Of a stretch of DNA of 64,000 nucleotides, positions 13,755-44,219 are shown piece by piece. Source of the DNA: Odobenus rosmarus divergens (lineage: Eukaryota > Chordata > Mammalia > Carnivora > Odobenidae); NCBI RefSeq assembly GCF_000321225.1, contig NW_004450460.1, positions 1,657,384 to 1,721,383 of the forward strand. The letters are read 5' to 3'. A program made the translations under genes and the position numbers. Within the stretch, counting starts at the first letter, position 1. Every line of letters begins with the position of its first letter. Under the pieces are notes generated by a model. The model ran no database searches. It was not told the DNA's origin and worked only from the letters and a program-made list of their open reading frames with translations.

Positions 13755-16645
13755 CGAGACCCCGGGGGCAGTCCCCAGTGTCCGGGGGCAACGCCCAGTC
13801 CGTTGGAAGACCCGGGGACAATGCCCAAATTTGGGGGAAACTGGGGGCAATGCCCAGTCGTTTTCCTGGACGCGGGAGCAGCACTGCCCACGTCCTGGCG
13901 GACACGCTGCCGGGCCAAGTGTGTTGGGGAATAGAGAGAGAAATTTCCCAAATCCGAGGAGCTCGGGGGTCTTCGTTGGAGACGAAGAGAGGCTGAAACC
14001 AGTACCCACCGCGCGCGGGGTTGGAAAAAGTGCAGAGGGCTGCCGGCGGGCCGGGAACAATGCCCAAATGTCGGGGACGCAAGTCAGAGCTCTGTCTGGT
14101 TTGTGGCTCAGAGCACTAGTGTCCCGAGGCAGGAGACCCGAGGGAGGCCCCGTTGGTGTGGGGAACTGTAATCAGTGACAACATTTGAGACTCAGGATCC
14201 AGGGTCCAAGTTTGAAGGATCAGGGGACATTGCTCAGTGCAAAGGGTGGGGGGGGGAGGGAACAAGAAATTCGATTCTAAAATATGGGGGACCCAGCATC
14301 TTGGTCAACAAGCTTAGGGGAACCCCAGGCCAATTTGTGGGAGATAGGTTTTGGGTGACTCTGAGAAAATTCTCAGCATGAAACGTGGAGGGGGGGGACC
14401 TCAGAGGCACATTATCTGAAATTGGGAGAAGAGAAACACTGAACCCATTTTGGGGATCTAGGGGAAATTTCAGTGTGGTGGAGGGAAGTAGAGATTTACT
14501 TCCACAATTTAGAAATGCAAAATTAGTGGCCTGGAAGCCAGTGCTGGCAAGGAAGTAACCTCCTTAATTGTCATGGTCTGGGGCCAATTCACAGTGTCCT
14601 TTAGAGACTCAAGAAACACTGTCTAAACTTGGGGGAACCTGGGGTGTGATCAGTATATTTGGGAAATGCAGAAAAATCCATGTCTGTTTATATTTTAATT
14701 TTTAATTGGTTTCAATTAGTTTATTTTTGGTGAGCAGGAAAATATCCTGTTTGCTTGGTCACTGTCTGCATTTGGGGAACCCTAGCAAAACATGTCCCAA
14801 GTTTTGGGGATCCCTGGGAATTGTCCAGTGGAGGCAGATGTCTAAATCTCAGGGACCACTGGTAATAGCCTGGAAGCTTGTAGGACACAGGCCCATAAGA
14901 CCTAGGGTTTCTAGGATATTTTTTGATCCCTGGACATTTTCATTTGGGGGGGCATGGAAAGTTGCCTGAATTTAGGGGGACTTGGGGAGCAAGGGTCATA
15001 AAATCAGGTGACTCAAAAATCAATGTTCAAAAAAAGCTCAGTTGTTTTGTGGCGGGGGCGGGGGGGGGAAGTCCCAATTTATTTTGGAGGGCTGGGAGAC
15101 ATGTCTCAATTTGGAGGCCCCAGCAAACTAATTTTTGAATCTGGAGATCCAGGGAAGTTGCTCAGAGTCCTCAGGAAAACTGGGGCTCAATATCTAAGTT
15201 TTAGGGAAAAAGGATTAAGAGTTTGTCGGTTGCAAGGCCTGGAGAATCAGTGTCCAAACTTGGTGATCTACAGGGAGCTTGCAGTGTGTGAGAGACCCAG
15301 GAAATGTTGCTTACATTTTGGGTGACTTTGTGGGTATGCAGAATGCTCTGGAGTCCAAGAAATCAGTGTCTTTCTGTGATCCGAGTGTAGTACTGACTGT
15401 GTTTTCAGGCCTGGACGGCAATGCGTGATTTTTGAGAGAGCCCAGCATGTTCAAATATAAGGGATGAGGAAAAGGGTCCAGTGTCATCCTGGGGTTTGAG
15501 ATCACTGCCTGAATTTCAGAAAATCTGGATTTTTGTCAGTAAGCCAGTGGGACACAGGGAATGTTTTAATACTCAAAATGTTATGGTGAAGAGAACATGT
15601 TCCCAATATTTGGTTACTGGGGACACCCAACAGAGCCCGGTACAAGGAGACATAGGCTTTGTGCAAAGGGTTTGTTTCCTGCATGGTGTGCCCAGGGGAA
15701 TCTGCCCAACCCACAGGGCCACAAGGAAGCACATCTCCAGTAATTGCTCAGTGTGCTTTTCAGGGCTGGGTGACAGTGTCTAATCCGTAAGGGACCTGAT
15801 TAGTGGCCAGGAAGCTTGGAGAGTCCTGTAAACGAACGTGCCGAATTTTCATGCCCCCCCCCAACAAAAAAATATTGCTCAATGAGATCTGGGGGTCAGA
15901 AATCATCCTCCCAACTTTGTGGAAGTCAGGAAACCAGAGCGCAGACTATTTAGGATTGAGAAAAGGGCCTGGTGTGCGCTGGGTGCAATGCCTCAATTTT
16001 AGGAAAGGAATAGGAAGCCACGTTCAAACTCTGAGGGTTCTGGGAAAATTGCTTCGTGCACTGGGGGGACTTGGGAATCTTTGTGTAAAATTTAGGGAAC
16101 CCGGGCTGATGCCGATAAATTTGTGGAACCCCGCAGCAGCGTCCTAAACTGTGGTGAGCCCGGGAAACAGGGATTCAGTGTGGGGGAGCCAGAACAGGGA
16201 CAAGTATACTAGCTTGGGAGACCCTGCAGTTAAGGTCCAAAATTATGGAGGCACAGGGAAAAAGCTCCACTTGTTTTGGAGAGACGGCGCCTAAGTGCCA
16301 GAAAAACACTGTCCTCCTTCTGGGGAGCCAGGCAAATTGGTCAGCATGACCACAGGACCCGGGGTTAACGTTGAAATTGTAGGGGATCCTGGGTTGGCGG
16401 TGTGTAAACCGCTGGGGTCTGGAGCATGGTATATACGGCTGTTAAGAGCCTGCCCAATGAGTCTGGGGTTCCAGGCCACTAGGTGAATCTGGGGAAGCCA
16501 GCGGGGGGCTTGCTTTTCTCGAGGTCCCCGGAAATTGATGTCCAAGAAAATTCTTGTGGCCTGGGGAAATGCTGGATGTGTTTGGAGGACCTGGGAGCAA
16601 GCCTTACATTTGGAGGATCCCAGAAAAAATTACGTCCGCGTTTGG
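13755..16645 (+). repeat. Long degenerate G-rich tandem array, ~30-bp period
   Basis: For about 2.9 kb the plus strand repeats a loose unit of the form ctggggacaatgcccaaatttggggga, usually 27-40 bp. Clear copies are at 13808-13838 and 13839-13869, with decayed ones such as those near 14285-14330, 14625-14670, 15080-15145 and 16555-16630. The best copies are next to the CpG block and divergence is high elsewhere. No exon, coding frame or known transposon is recognised here. It lies in the IGF2 upstream intron region between the P2 area and the ZBED6-type island. Confidence 0.75.
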
Positions 16646-17220
16646 TGGGAGCGGGGAGGTCCCTCGGTGGGCTGGGACCCCGGAGGTGGAGGGCCGCACG
16701 GGAGTGGCGGAGCTCCCGGGGCCGGGGAGGCGCCGCGCCGCCGCCGCTCCCCCCGCGTCTGGGGGCTCGCGCGCGGAGCAGTGGCGCCCTCCCCGGGGGC
16801 CGCGGGCGCGGGCGGCGCGGGCAGGTAGCGCGGGGCTCCCCGGGGCGCGCGCCCCGGAAGGAGTATCGCTGCTCTTTCTTTGGCCTTCTGGCCGCCGTGA
16901 GCGCGCGTGCGGCGGCAGCCCGGCCGAGCAGGCGTCGGGAGGAAGGGAGGAACCCGGGAGCCGCGAGGGAGCGACTTGGGCGCGGCGTCCCGGCGCTCCC
17001 GGGGCTCCCGGCTCCCCGCTCGGCCGCCTCCGAGGACGGCCCCGCGCTCCCCGCCGCCGCCGCGCCCCACGCGCTCCCGCGCTGCGAGCCTAGGCGAAGC
17101 CGCGGCCGGGCGGCCGCCGCGGGCAGGCTCGTCCCCGGCTCGGCTTGGGGGCCCGGGAGCACCCCAGACGGCCACCCCCGCGCGCCGAGGCGCTCCGCGA
17201 GCGCCCTTCGGGCCTTAACC
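16640..17220. other. Upstream IGF2 CpG island
   Basis: A sharp rise in CG density starts near 16640, where the degenerate array ends, and falls after 17220. It contains the ZBED6-type element. In pig the comparable intronic CpG island carries the muscle-growth QTN. Open frames on both strands here are compositional. Confidence 0.7.
17071..17100 (-). promoter_or_regulatory. ZBED6-type silencer element (GGCTCGC core intact)
   Basis: The minus strand reads TTCGCCTAGGCTCGCAGCGC followed by GGGAGCGC, with the GGCTCGC core at 17084-17090. This equals, as I recall it, the evolutionarily conserved wild-type sequence of pig IGF2 intron 3, whose G-to-A change abolishes binding of the repressor ZBED6 and raises muscle IGF2. 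Here the core is the repressor-competent form. Confidence 0.85.
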
Positions 17221-20200
17221 AGTCCCCACACAGGGGCGAAACCAGTTTTGTTTGGGTGACACGAAGGAGGGGAGGGAATGGGGAAGAAGAGGAGAGACAT
17301 CGGGGAGAAGGAATGGGGGCAGCCCTGCACGGTGGCCGGGGCGCCAGGGGTCTCCTTTCGTTTTCTCAAGGAGAATTTTCACGCAGAGCCTAGCTATCCC
17401 GGCTGGGAAAGCCCAATCGCTCACAAGCCAGTGTTGAAGCAGCGCAGGCGCAAGGCGCTGCTGGCACAAACACGGTCACCCCCTCGGAACTGAGCACTGT
17501 TGAGGTGGGGGGCAGCGACCCTGGGGGGGCATCTGAGGGGTAGGGAGCTTCCAGGAAGAAGGCATTGCTGGGGGACAGAGAAATGGTGGGGATCCCGGGC
17601 ATCGCTTGTCCCCACTGTCACCCCACAGAAGGACCCCAGTTAGAAGGGGGCGGCTCAAAGCCTGACATTCTGGGAAGGCAGGGGTTAATGCCATTGGACA
17701 GGTGCGGGACTCTTCACGTTATTTTGGCAAGACAGGGAGACGTCCCCCGCCCCACCACCATGAAAAACAGCCCATTTTCCACCCAGAGCCCCAGGCACGT
17801 GGGGAATGTTCCCCCTTCAAATTCCAGTCCGCATCAATCACCCCGTGTCCCATTCCAAGAACATCTGGCCTGCCCCCCCATCGCCGCCCCCTCCCCCCTC
17901 CACCAGCTTTGTAGCCTCCCGCGCCCCTGGCTCTCAGGCCTGTGCGGGTGTGGGGTGTGCCTGGGGACAGAGGGAGGGCGAGGAGAGGGCCTCCAGCAGA
18001 GAAGCCTTGGGTGCCTTGAAGTCGCTCCCCACTGCGTGGAGACCTGTGAATTTGGGGGTAGGGAACTGGGTCCCTGGGAGCCCAGAGCAGATTCCAAATC
18101 CTCCGGAGGGCCTCTGCTTATGGACAAACACAGGGCTCCCTGTGGCTCTGCTCTGGGCTCCCCACCTTTCCTCCAGGCCTGCTTCCCAGGCTGGGAGTGG
18201 GACAGGGGTGCTGAAGTGAGAGCCCCTTTCCAAAGCATGGGCTTCCCCCTGGTTGGGGGTGCACGGTGGGGGGGGCAACCACACCAGCAGCTTCTCAGTG
18301 GGTCCCTCCCCTGCTTTCTGCCCACACAGGAGCCTGCCCTGGAGAAGCCTCTGCCCGGTGCTTGGAGACGTGCCCTTCTGGCCTCTGCCTGGACCTTGGA
18401 GGTAGGAAGGCTGAGGCCACTTTGGGGTGCCAGGCTGAGCCACGGGGGCAAGGAGGGGGGGTGCACATGCGCTCTCCCCCACCCCGTGGGGCTGCCCGCT
18501 GAACCCTCGCCTTATTTAGTCAAAAGTGTGGCTAAAGGGGCAGGCTTGGAAGGGGCAGATCCGGGTCACCCTAGGGCTCAAAAAAGGCACTGACTGCCCC
18601 CAGCCTGGACAGCGTCAGGCTCTCACCGACTTCCGGCGCTCCACGGTAGGAAGGGAACTGCAGTAGCCTGAGCATATTGCGCGACTGGGGTCTCTCTTGC
18701 CCAGAGCCTGGCTGGCAGAACTTCAGCCCTAGCGCCAGCCACCCTCCCCCCTGCCCTGCTCCAGCCCAGGCGGCAGCACGAGCCTCCCTGCAGACCGCAA
18801 ACCCATGCTCCACGAAGAATAATCATCCCCCCCAAATTTGGACTCACCCTAAGAGCCTGGCCCTTACGCCCCAGGCCTGCGGCTGTTCTCGAGCCTGCCT
18901 CCCGGCTCCCTCACTCCCCTGCTCCCAGCAGGCGGTCTTTCTCCTTCCCGGTGTCCTCCCACCACTGGGAGCTGGCCGCTCCCGCTCCCTGGGACCAAGC
19001 CCAGCATTCTGCAAACTCTGCTCCGTTCTCTGAGGGTCCCTGAGCGCCCCTCCCTCACCCACCGCAGGGCACCGGCCACTGAGGTGCAGACCTTGCACTG
19101 GGCTCCAGGAGGGAAGCCGGCTCAGCGTCAGCCCCGGCTAGAAGTGAGGGACCAAGGACCCAGCTGGAACCACCAGGACCCAACGACGGCACAAGCCACC
19201 CAAGGCACAAGGCGCCACAAGCTACTGTTCCATAAACCAAAGCCAAAAGTAGGTAGGCATTAGGGGCTGGGTGGGGGCCGCAGGGGAAGGGGCCGAGCAG
19301 GCGTGCTGGGGGAGGACCCAGGCAAGGCCACTATTGTTTTCTGTAGTGTCAGAAATAAAGACACCTTAAAAAGAACATTCTCGGCCTGTCTCTCAGATGG
19401 GCCAACCAACCTAGAAGGGGGTCACCTGCTGGGTCCCACCCCCGGCTCTGAAGGGTGGCCTCAGTCACTTCTGGGGTCCAGCACAAGGACACAGACCGAC
19501 CCTGCCCCCACTTCCAAAGCTCCCCAGGACCGTGGAGCAGAGCACCCCTCCAGGGCAGCTCAGCCTGTGCCCCCACCCCAGTACCTTGTCCATGAACTGG
19601 TGTGGCCACTACCATGGAGCTTGCTCCAGAAGTGTCCCAGGCGGTCTGGCCTGAGGGCCTTTCTAGTCCCCCCCCCAACCCCCACTCACACACACGGGAA
19701 GCCCCTCAGGCTGAACACAATGGAATCTGGAATCGGGACACTGGGGCTCCTATGGCCGCAGCACTCAAGAGTCCCTCTGCCGCCCGCCCATGGGGCATGA
19801 CCTCCCTTTCTCCTCACAACTGAACAGCCAGGAGTCTGCGATTGCCACCCACTTTGACAAATGGGGACACAGAGAGGTCAAGCCACTGGTGTGAGGCCCC
19901 ACAGCCCAGCAGCCCAGGGCAGGGAGGACCTGGGTCTCAGGTGCCCCAGCAGAAGCCAGCTTACCGGGGGCCTCCTGCTGCCCCCCCAATTGATGAATTC
20001 TCCCCCGCCACCCGCTTGTGTTCTCCTTCCTCCAATTCTGTCCCCACCTTGTCTTTGTCCTCCCCTCCCCCCATGGCTGCTCCCTCCCTCCCCCTTGCCC
20101 TTCTTTGGCCAGGAGCTCCCCTCCAAGGACCCCTAGAGGAGCCCAGACTGCAAGGAGCGGCTGTGCCCACACCTGAGCGACCCAGGGACAGACACCCAGA

Positions 20201-20413
20201 GCGGAGCAGACCCCCTGAATCACGGATGCCCACGGTGTGACTCTGAATACACCCCAGCTTCCCTGGGCCTGGTGGGGGGGTTGCTCCGTGAACCTAAGGA
20301 AAGGAGGCCTCTGCCAGGAGCTGACACTTGGAGAGCGAAGCCAGTGGACACCTCAGCCCTGCCCCGGGGTCTGAAGACACTCACCTCTGTGGGGCTGGGG
20401 CTGGCTGCGGGCC
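17221..20413. other. INS-IGF2 interval, no exon assigned
   Basis: Upstream IGF2 exons driven from promoter P1 are expected somewhere in this interval but I cannot assign any with confidence. A MIR fragment is present near 19855-19930. Open frames lack recognisable motifs. Confidence 0.4.
19855..19930 (+). repeat. MIR fragment
   Basis: The string acaaatggggacacagagaggtcaagccactggtgtgaggcc follows the MIR core and 3' part, diverged. Confidence 0.6.
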
Positions 20414-32494
<12,081 letters not shown>

Positions 32495-32544
32495 TCAGGG
32501 TGCAGCTGGTCCCGGGGGGCTGGGTGCTGCGGGGCCCTCCTAGC

Positions 32545-32550
32545 TTTATA
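32545..32550 (-). promoter_or_regulatory. INS: INS TATA box
   Basis: The minus strand reads GAGCTATAAAGCTAGG, placing the start near 32520 so that exon 1 is 42 nt to its donor GCTAGCAG|GTGTGT. Confidence 0.95.
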
Positions 32551-32570
32551 GCTCCTGATCCCACTGCCCA

Positions 32571-32700
32571 CCCCATTAGGGCCCCTAGCGGGGGTGGCAG
32601 ATGGCTGAGGGGCTGAGGCTGCAATTTCTGGATCATTTCCCCAGTGCTGGGTCTGCGGGAACGGCTCCTTGGTCGTCAGCACCTGCGGGTCATTAGAGTC
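32571..32700 (-). promoter_or_regulatory. INS: INS proximal promoter (A1, E1, C1, CRE-like, A3 elements)
   Basis: On the minus strand the order matches the mammalian insulin promoter: A3-type CTAATGACCC (around 32690), CRE-like TGACGACC (32671-32678), C1/RIPE3b-like CAGCCTCAGCCCC (about 32610-32622), E1 GCCATCTGCC (32596-32605) and A1 CCTAATGGGG (32571-32580). These bind PDX1 (A), NEUROD1/E47 (E1), MAFA (C1) and CREB-family factors in beta cells. Spacing to the TATA box looks slightly tighter than in human. Confidence 0.85.
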
Positions 32701-32719
32701 TTAACGAGGGGCCTGATGG

Positions 32720-34700
32720 CCACTCACAGCTGGGGGAAAATGTCTCCACGGGAGCAGAGCCCCCACCCCCCAGGGCCTTGCCTGAGCCACATTTTCCACA
32801 TTAGTCCAGGGGAGCCGGGGACCAGAGGAGGGGGCTTCTTCTGCCTGGCCCCTGGACCCCTGTCTGCCCCCCGGACCCCTTGGATGATGCAAGGCCATGG
32901 GGGAGGTGTGGGGGAGCATCTCGTCCCTGCTCACAGCCCTACCCCCACCCCAGCACGGCAACCTTGCTGAGACCCTCAGCACCCAGGGTGCTGCACTGAG
33001 GGCCGAGCTTGGGGACCAGCCGCTGTGTGGACACTCGGGCTAGGCCCTGCTTCTCATCTCTGCTGTGGGGGCAGCAGACACCCTCTGTCCTGCCCATGTT
33101 CGCCCTCCGTGCCACCCCTGCTTCTGGAGGCCCTGCCCGGCTCCCCCATGCTGACCCCTTTCAGACCATCGACTCCCTGGGCTTTCATATATATGGTTTG
33201 GGCCCCTGGGGTGCTCCCCAGCCCCCTGGACAGGACCAGGAGAGAGGTCAGGACCCTCTCCCCCTCCCCCTGCCATGTCTAACCGTGACACCACTAGGGT
33301 CTGTGACAGGCTGAGCCCTGCCTCCTCCTGTCGCCTCAGACCAAGGGGGCAGGAAGGGGTGGGGGCATCCTGCGCCCTTGCCTCAGCATGCACCCCAGTC
33401 TCCAGGCTGGACCCTCTGCCCAGGCAGTCCTGGTCTGTGGCCCCGCACGACCGGGGGACCACAGGGGCCTGGCCCACCTGCTCCGAGCTCAGCAACTCCC
33501 CCACGCTGCGCTCGGCCCAGGGTGGATGCCCCTGATCCCGTGGGGTGCCTTCCCCACTGCCGCTTCCGCCTAGGCCTCGCAGCAACCCCCACAGCCACCA
33601 CGCAGCCCGTGGCCATCTGCAGCCACGGAAGGTCTGGGGGTCTCTTGAGAGGAACATGCAGGAGGGGAAGCTGGGTGGAGCAGGACCCCGGTGAGAAGGC
33701 GGAGCCCAGAGGCCAGTAGAGCTCGGGGGTCGGGGCCAGCCCTCACCCTTTCCCCAGGGTCTCAGTGGGGCTCACAGCCCTCAGAAATGGCCCCACTGGG
33801 GTCTCGTGGGCTGAAGGGATGCAGGTAGGGGAGGCCTGGGATGGGCAAGGTGCTTAGACCACCAGGGAGGGCTGGGGAAGAAGCTTTTGCCCCAGAGGGC
33901 CTTGACAGATGAGTAGGAGTTTGCCGGGACTGACATACTAAAAGCTTAATGCCAGGGCCCTGGCAGTGTGTGGCAGGCATGGCTGCCAGGAGTGAGCAGG
34001 GCCTGGGAGACCGGTGGGCATTTCTCAACCCGCAACAAGGGAGGAACCAGGCACATCCCGGGAAGCCCCCAGGCTTGGGCTGAGCCAGCCCTGGAGGATG
34101 CGGGGGCTCCAGCTGGAGGGCCATATCAGACCCCTCGAGTGAGCTGAGGGGCAGCTTACAGAGCCCGGAATCCAGCCCGCAGCTGCCTTGCTGGGGGACT
34201 CAGGCCCAGGGAGGTTATCTGGGAACCAGCTCAGCTGGACTCCCCATCAGCACACATTTTGGGGACAATTTCCAGGCCCTGCTCTGTGCGGGTAGGATGC
34301 CTCAGGGCCCCGTTCCTGCACCTGCTACGGGCTGGCCCCTGTATCCCTGTCCTCTAGTGGGGACACCCGGCTTGTGGGGAGGGCCCAGGCTGCAGCCCTG
34401 CCTTGGAAGCCACACCCGCCAAACGCAGAGCTGTGAGCCCCAGGCGGGGCTCCCGATGCCCCCGCCCCCCGGCCCCCACGGGGATGATGCGCTCAGCCAG
34501 GACCCCCTCCGCCCCCTGGAGCTGCTGGGAGCTCAGCACAGGCTGGTCCTCTGGGGTGAGCAGGGCATCTCCTATCTGGCCTGGGCTGCCTGGTGAGGTC
34601 TCGGAGAAGGTGGGAGACAGAGGAGAAAGCTTTGAGCAAGGCTAGGAGCAGGGGGTGAGGGGCCCCAGCCCTGAGGCCGGCACACAGAGGAGGCCAGGGA
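32720..34700. other. INS-TH intergenic region, no gene seen
   Basis: No exon or RNA gene is recognised. There is no tandem array of the insulin-linked VNTR type in the first kilobase upstream of INS. A possible diverged MIR core lies near 34190-34215. Confidence 0.5.
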
Positions 34701-34722
34701 AGTGCTCAGAGGGACTCTTTCT

Positions 34723-34728
34723 TTTATT
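34723..34728 (-). terminator. TH: TH poly(A) signal
   Basis: The minus strand reads CCTCAATAAAAGAAAG, about 0.22 kb downstream of the TH stop codon at 34945-34947. Confidence 0.93.
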
Positions 34729-34944
34729 GAGGTTGTGAGTGGGCGGCGTGGGCAGCATGGGAGGGGCAAGGACACAGCAGAGGCAGAGCTGAGAAGCAGT
34801 GGGGTGGGGGTCCACGGGGTGCCCTCCAGCAGGGAGGGTCTCTGGCGGGCTCTCGGGGTGCCCAGTGACCCAGCCCCTCACGTGGGCAGGGGCCGGGGGG
34901 AGGCTGGGGAGGGGTGGGGAGACCTCGGGCCCCTCCCACGGCTC

Positions 34945-43089
<8,145 letters not shown>

Positions 43090-43142
43090 GGCGCTGGTGT
43101 CTGTCCGGGGCTCGCCTCCACGGCCCTCTGCCGGGCGGCCTC

Positions 43143-43163
43143 TTATAGGCTGAGCTGACGTCT
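43143..43163 (-). promoter_or_regulatory. TH: TH core promoter: TATA box and CRE-like site
   Basis: The minus strand reads AGACGTCAGCTCAGCCTATAAGAGG. TATAAGA sits about 30 nt upstream of a start near 43116, which gives a 5' UTR of about 27 nt to the ATG. The upstream site keeps ACGTCA but not the full TGACGTCA palindrome. Confidence 0.8.
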
Positions 43164-43312
43164 CCCACCTCCCACCTCCCCGCATCCTCTCCTGCCGCCT
43201 GCCGCCTGAGGGAGGCGGTGGGCGGGAGCGAAGACGCACAGGAGAAAGGGCTCTGTCCCATTAAATCTAATTGCGTCCCCGCTGCAGGCGCCCAGCAGGG
43301 GTACGGCCCTCG

Positions 43313-43322
43313 CTCTGAATCA
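43313..43322 (-). promoter_or_regulatory. TH: TH upstream AP-1/TRE-like site
   Basis: The minus strand reads TGATTCAGAG about 200 nt upstream of the inferred start, the same sequence and distance as the AP-1/TRE element of mammalian TH promoters as I recall it. Confidence 0.7.
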
Positions 43323-43739
43323 CCTCAGCTCCAGAGGACGGGCTCTGCGGGGCTGGGGACAGCTGGCGTCCCCTTAGCTCCACACCCCAGGTGGGGGTGA
43401 CAGTGGGTACACAGGGAGGTACTATTCCGGGCGCCCCGAGAGTGCACGTGGCAGGTGGCCTGGAAACCCCCGAGAGGAGAAATCCAGACTCCAACCTGGG
43501 ATGTCAGGAGAACATTTGCTTTTCCAGAAGATTCTTCATCAAATTTCCCAGCAGGATCCCACGGCATGTTTCCATTAGATGCCACCAGCAGGAGCGTTAG
43601 CTGTCCTTTGTCCCATTTCCCTGGGCCTGGATCCCCAGGCACAGCCTGTGAAACCTGGAATGTTCCAGAAAGGCCCATCCCTCCAGTGTGAGGAGCTTGG
43701 GAAGCGGAGGGAGGGGTGTCTGGCTGGGCAACCCCTCTC

Positions 43740-44215
43740 CTCCAGGACCTTCCCCCAAACCAGTCTGACCATGACACTCTCTTACTTCCCCACCCTCTAT
43801 GGCTCCCCATCGCCCTCCGGAAGCAGCCTGAGAGCTCAGTCGGTACAGAGGGAAGTGCCTCCTCCCACCTCCCCCTGCTGATCATCTCACCCTTGGCTGC
43901 TCCCACTTCCTGCTCCAAGAGGGCCTGGGGGTCCATGATACCCAGTTTGCAATATTCACCCCCTTCTTCTCCTGGTGAGCTCCTATGCATTCCACGAAAC
44001 CCAGCTCAGCCACCATTCATTCTGTGACATCTGTGCCTTCTTGTCCTTGATATTAGCCTCCCTCCTCTGCAAACACCCTGAGGCCAGGACCCCCAGCTGC
44101 TTGACCCACTGCATCTCCCGGTGCCTGGTGTGGGCCCTGGCCTGACATCTCCTAGACTCTGGGCTCAAGACCATGTCTCAGTGGCCTCTGCCACTAAGGC
44201 CTGGCCCAGAGGAGG
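43740..44215. repeat. Diverged L2/MIR-type remnant
   Basis: The composition and strings such as tgaccatgacactctcttacttccc, ctctatggctccccatcgccctc and aggccaggacccccagctgcttgac resemble L2/MIR-type old repeats. Assigned by eye only. Confidence 0.4.
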
Positions 44216-44219
44216 TCTT

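Noticed and set aside
13111..14178. 355-aa plus-strand open frame
   Set aside because: It runs from a CpG-rich block into the degenerate repeat; several overlapping frames on both strands are equally open and none has a family motif.
32700..33700. Insulin-linked VNTR upstream of INS
   Set aside because: I looked for a G-rich tandem array 5' of INS and found none.
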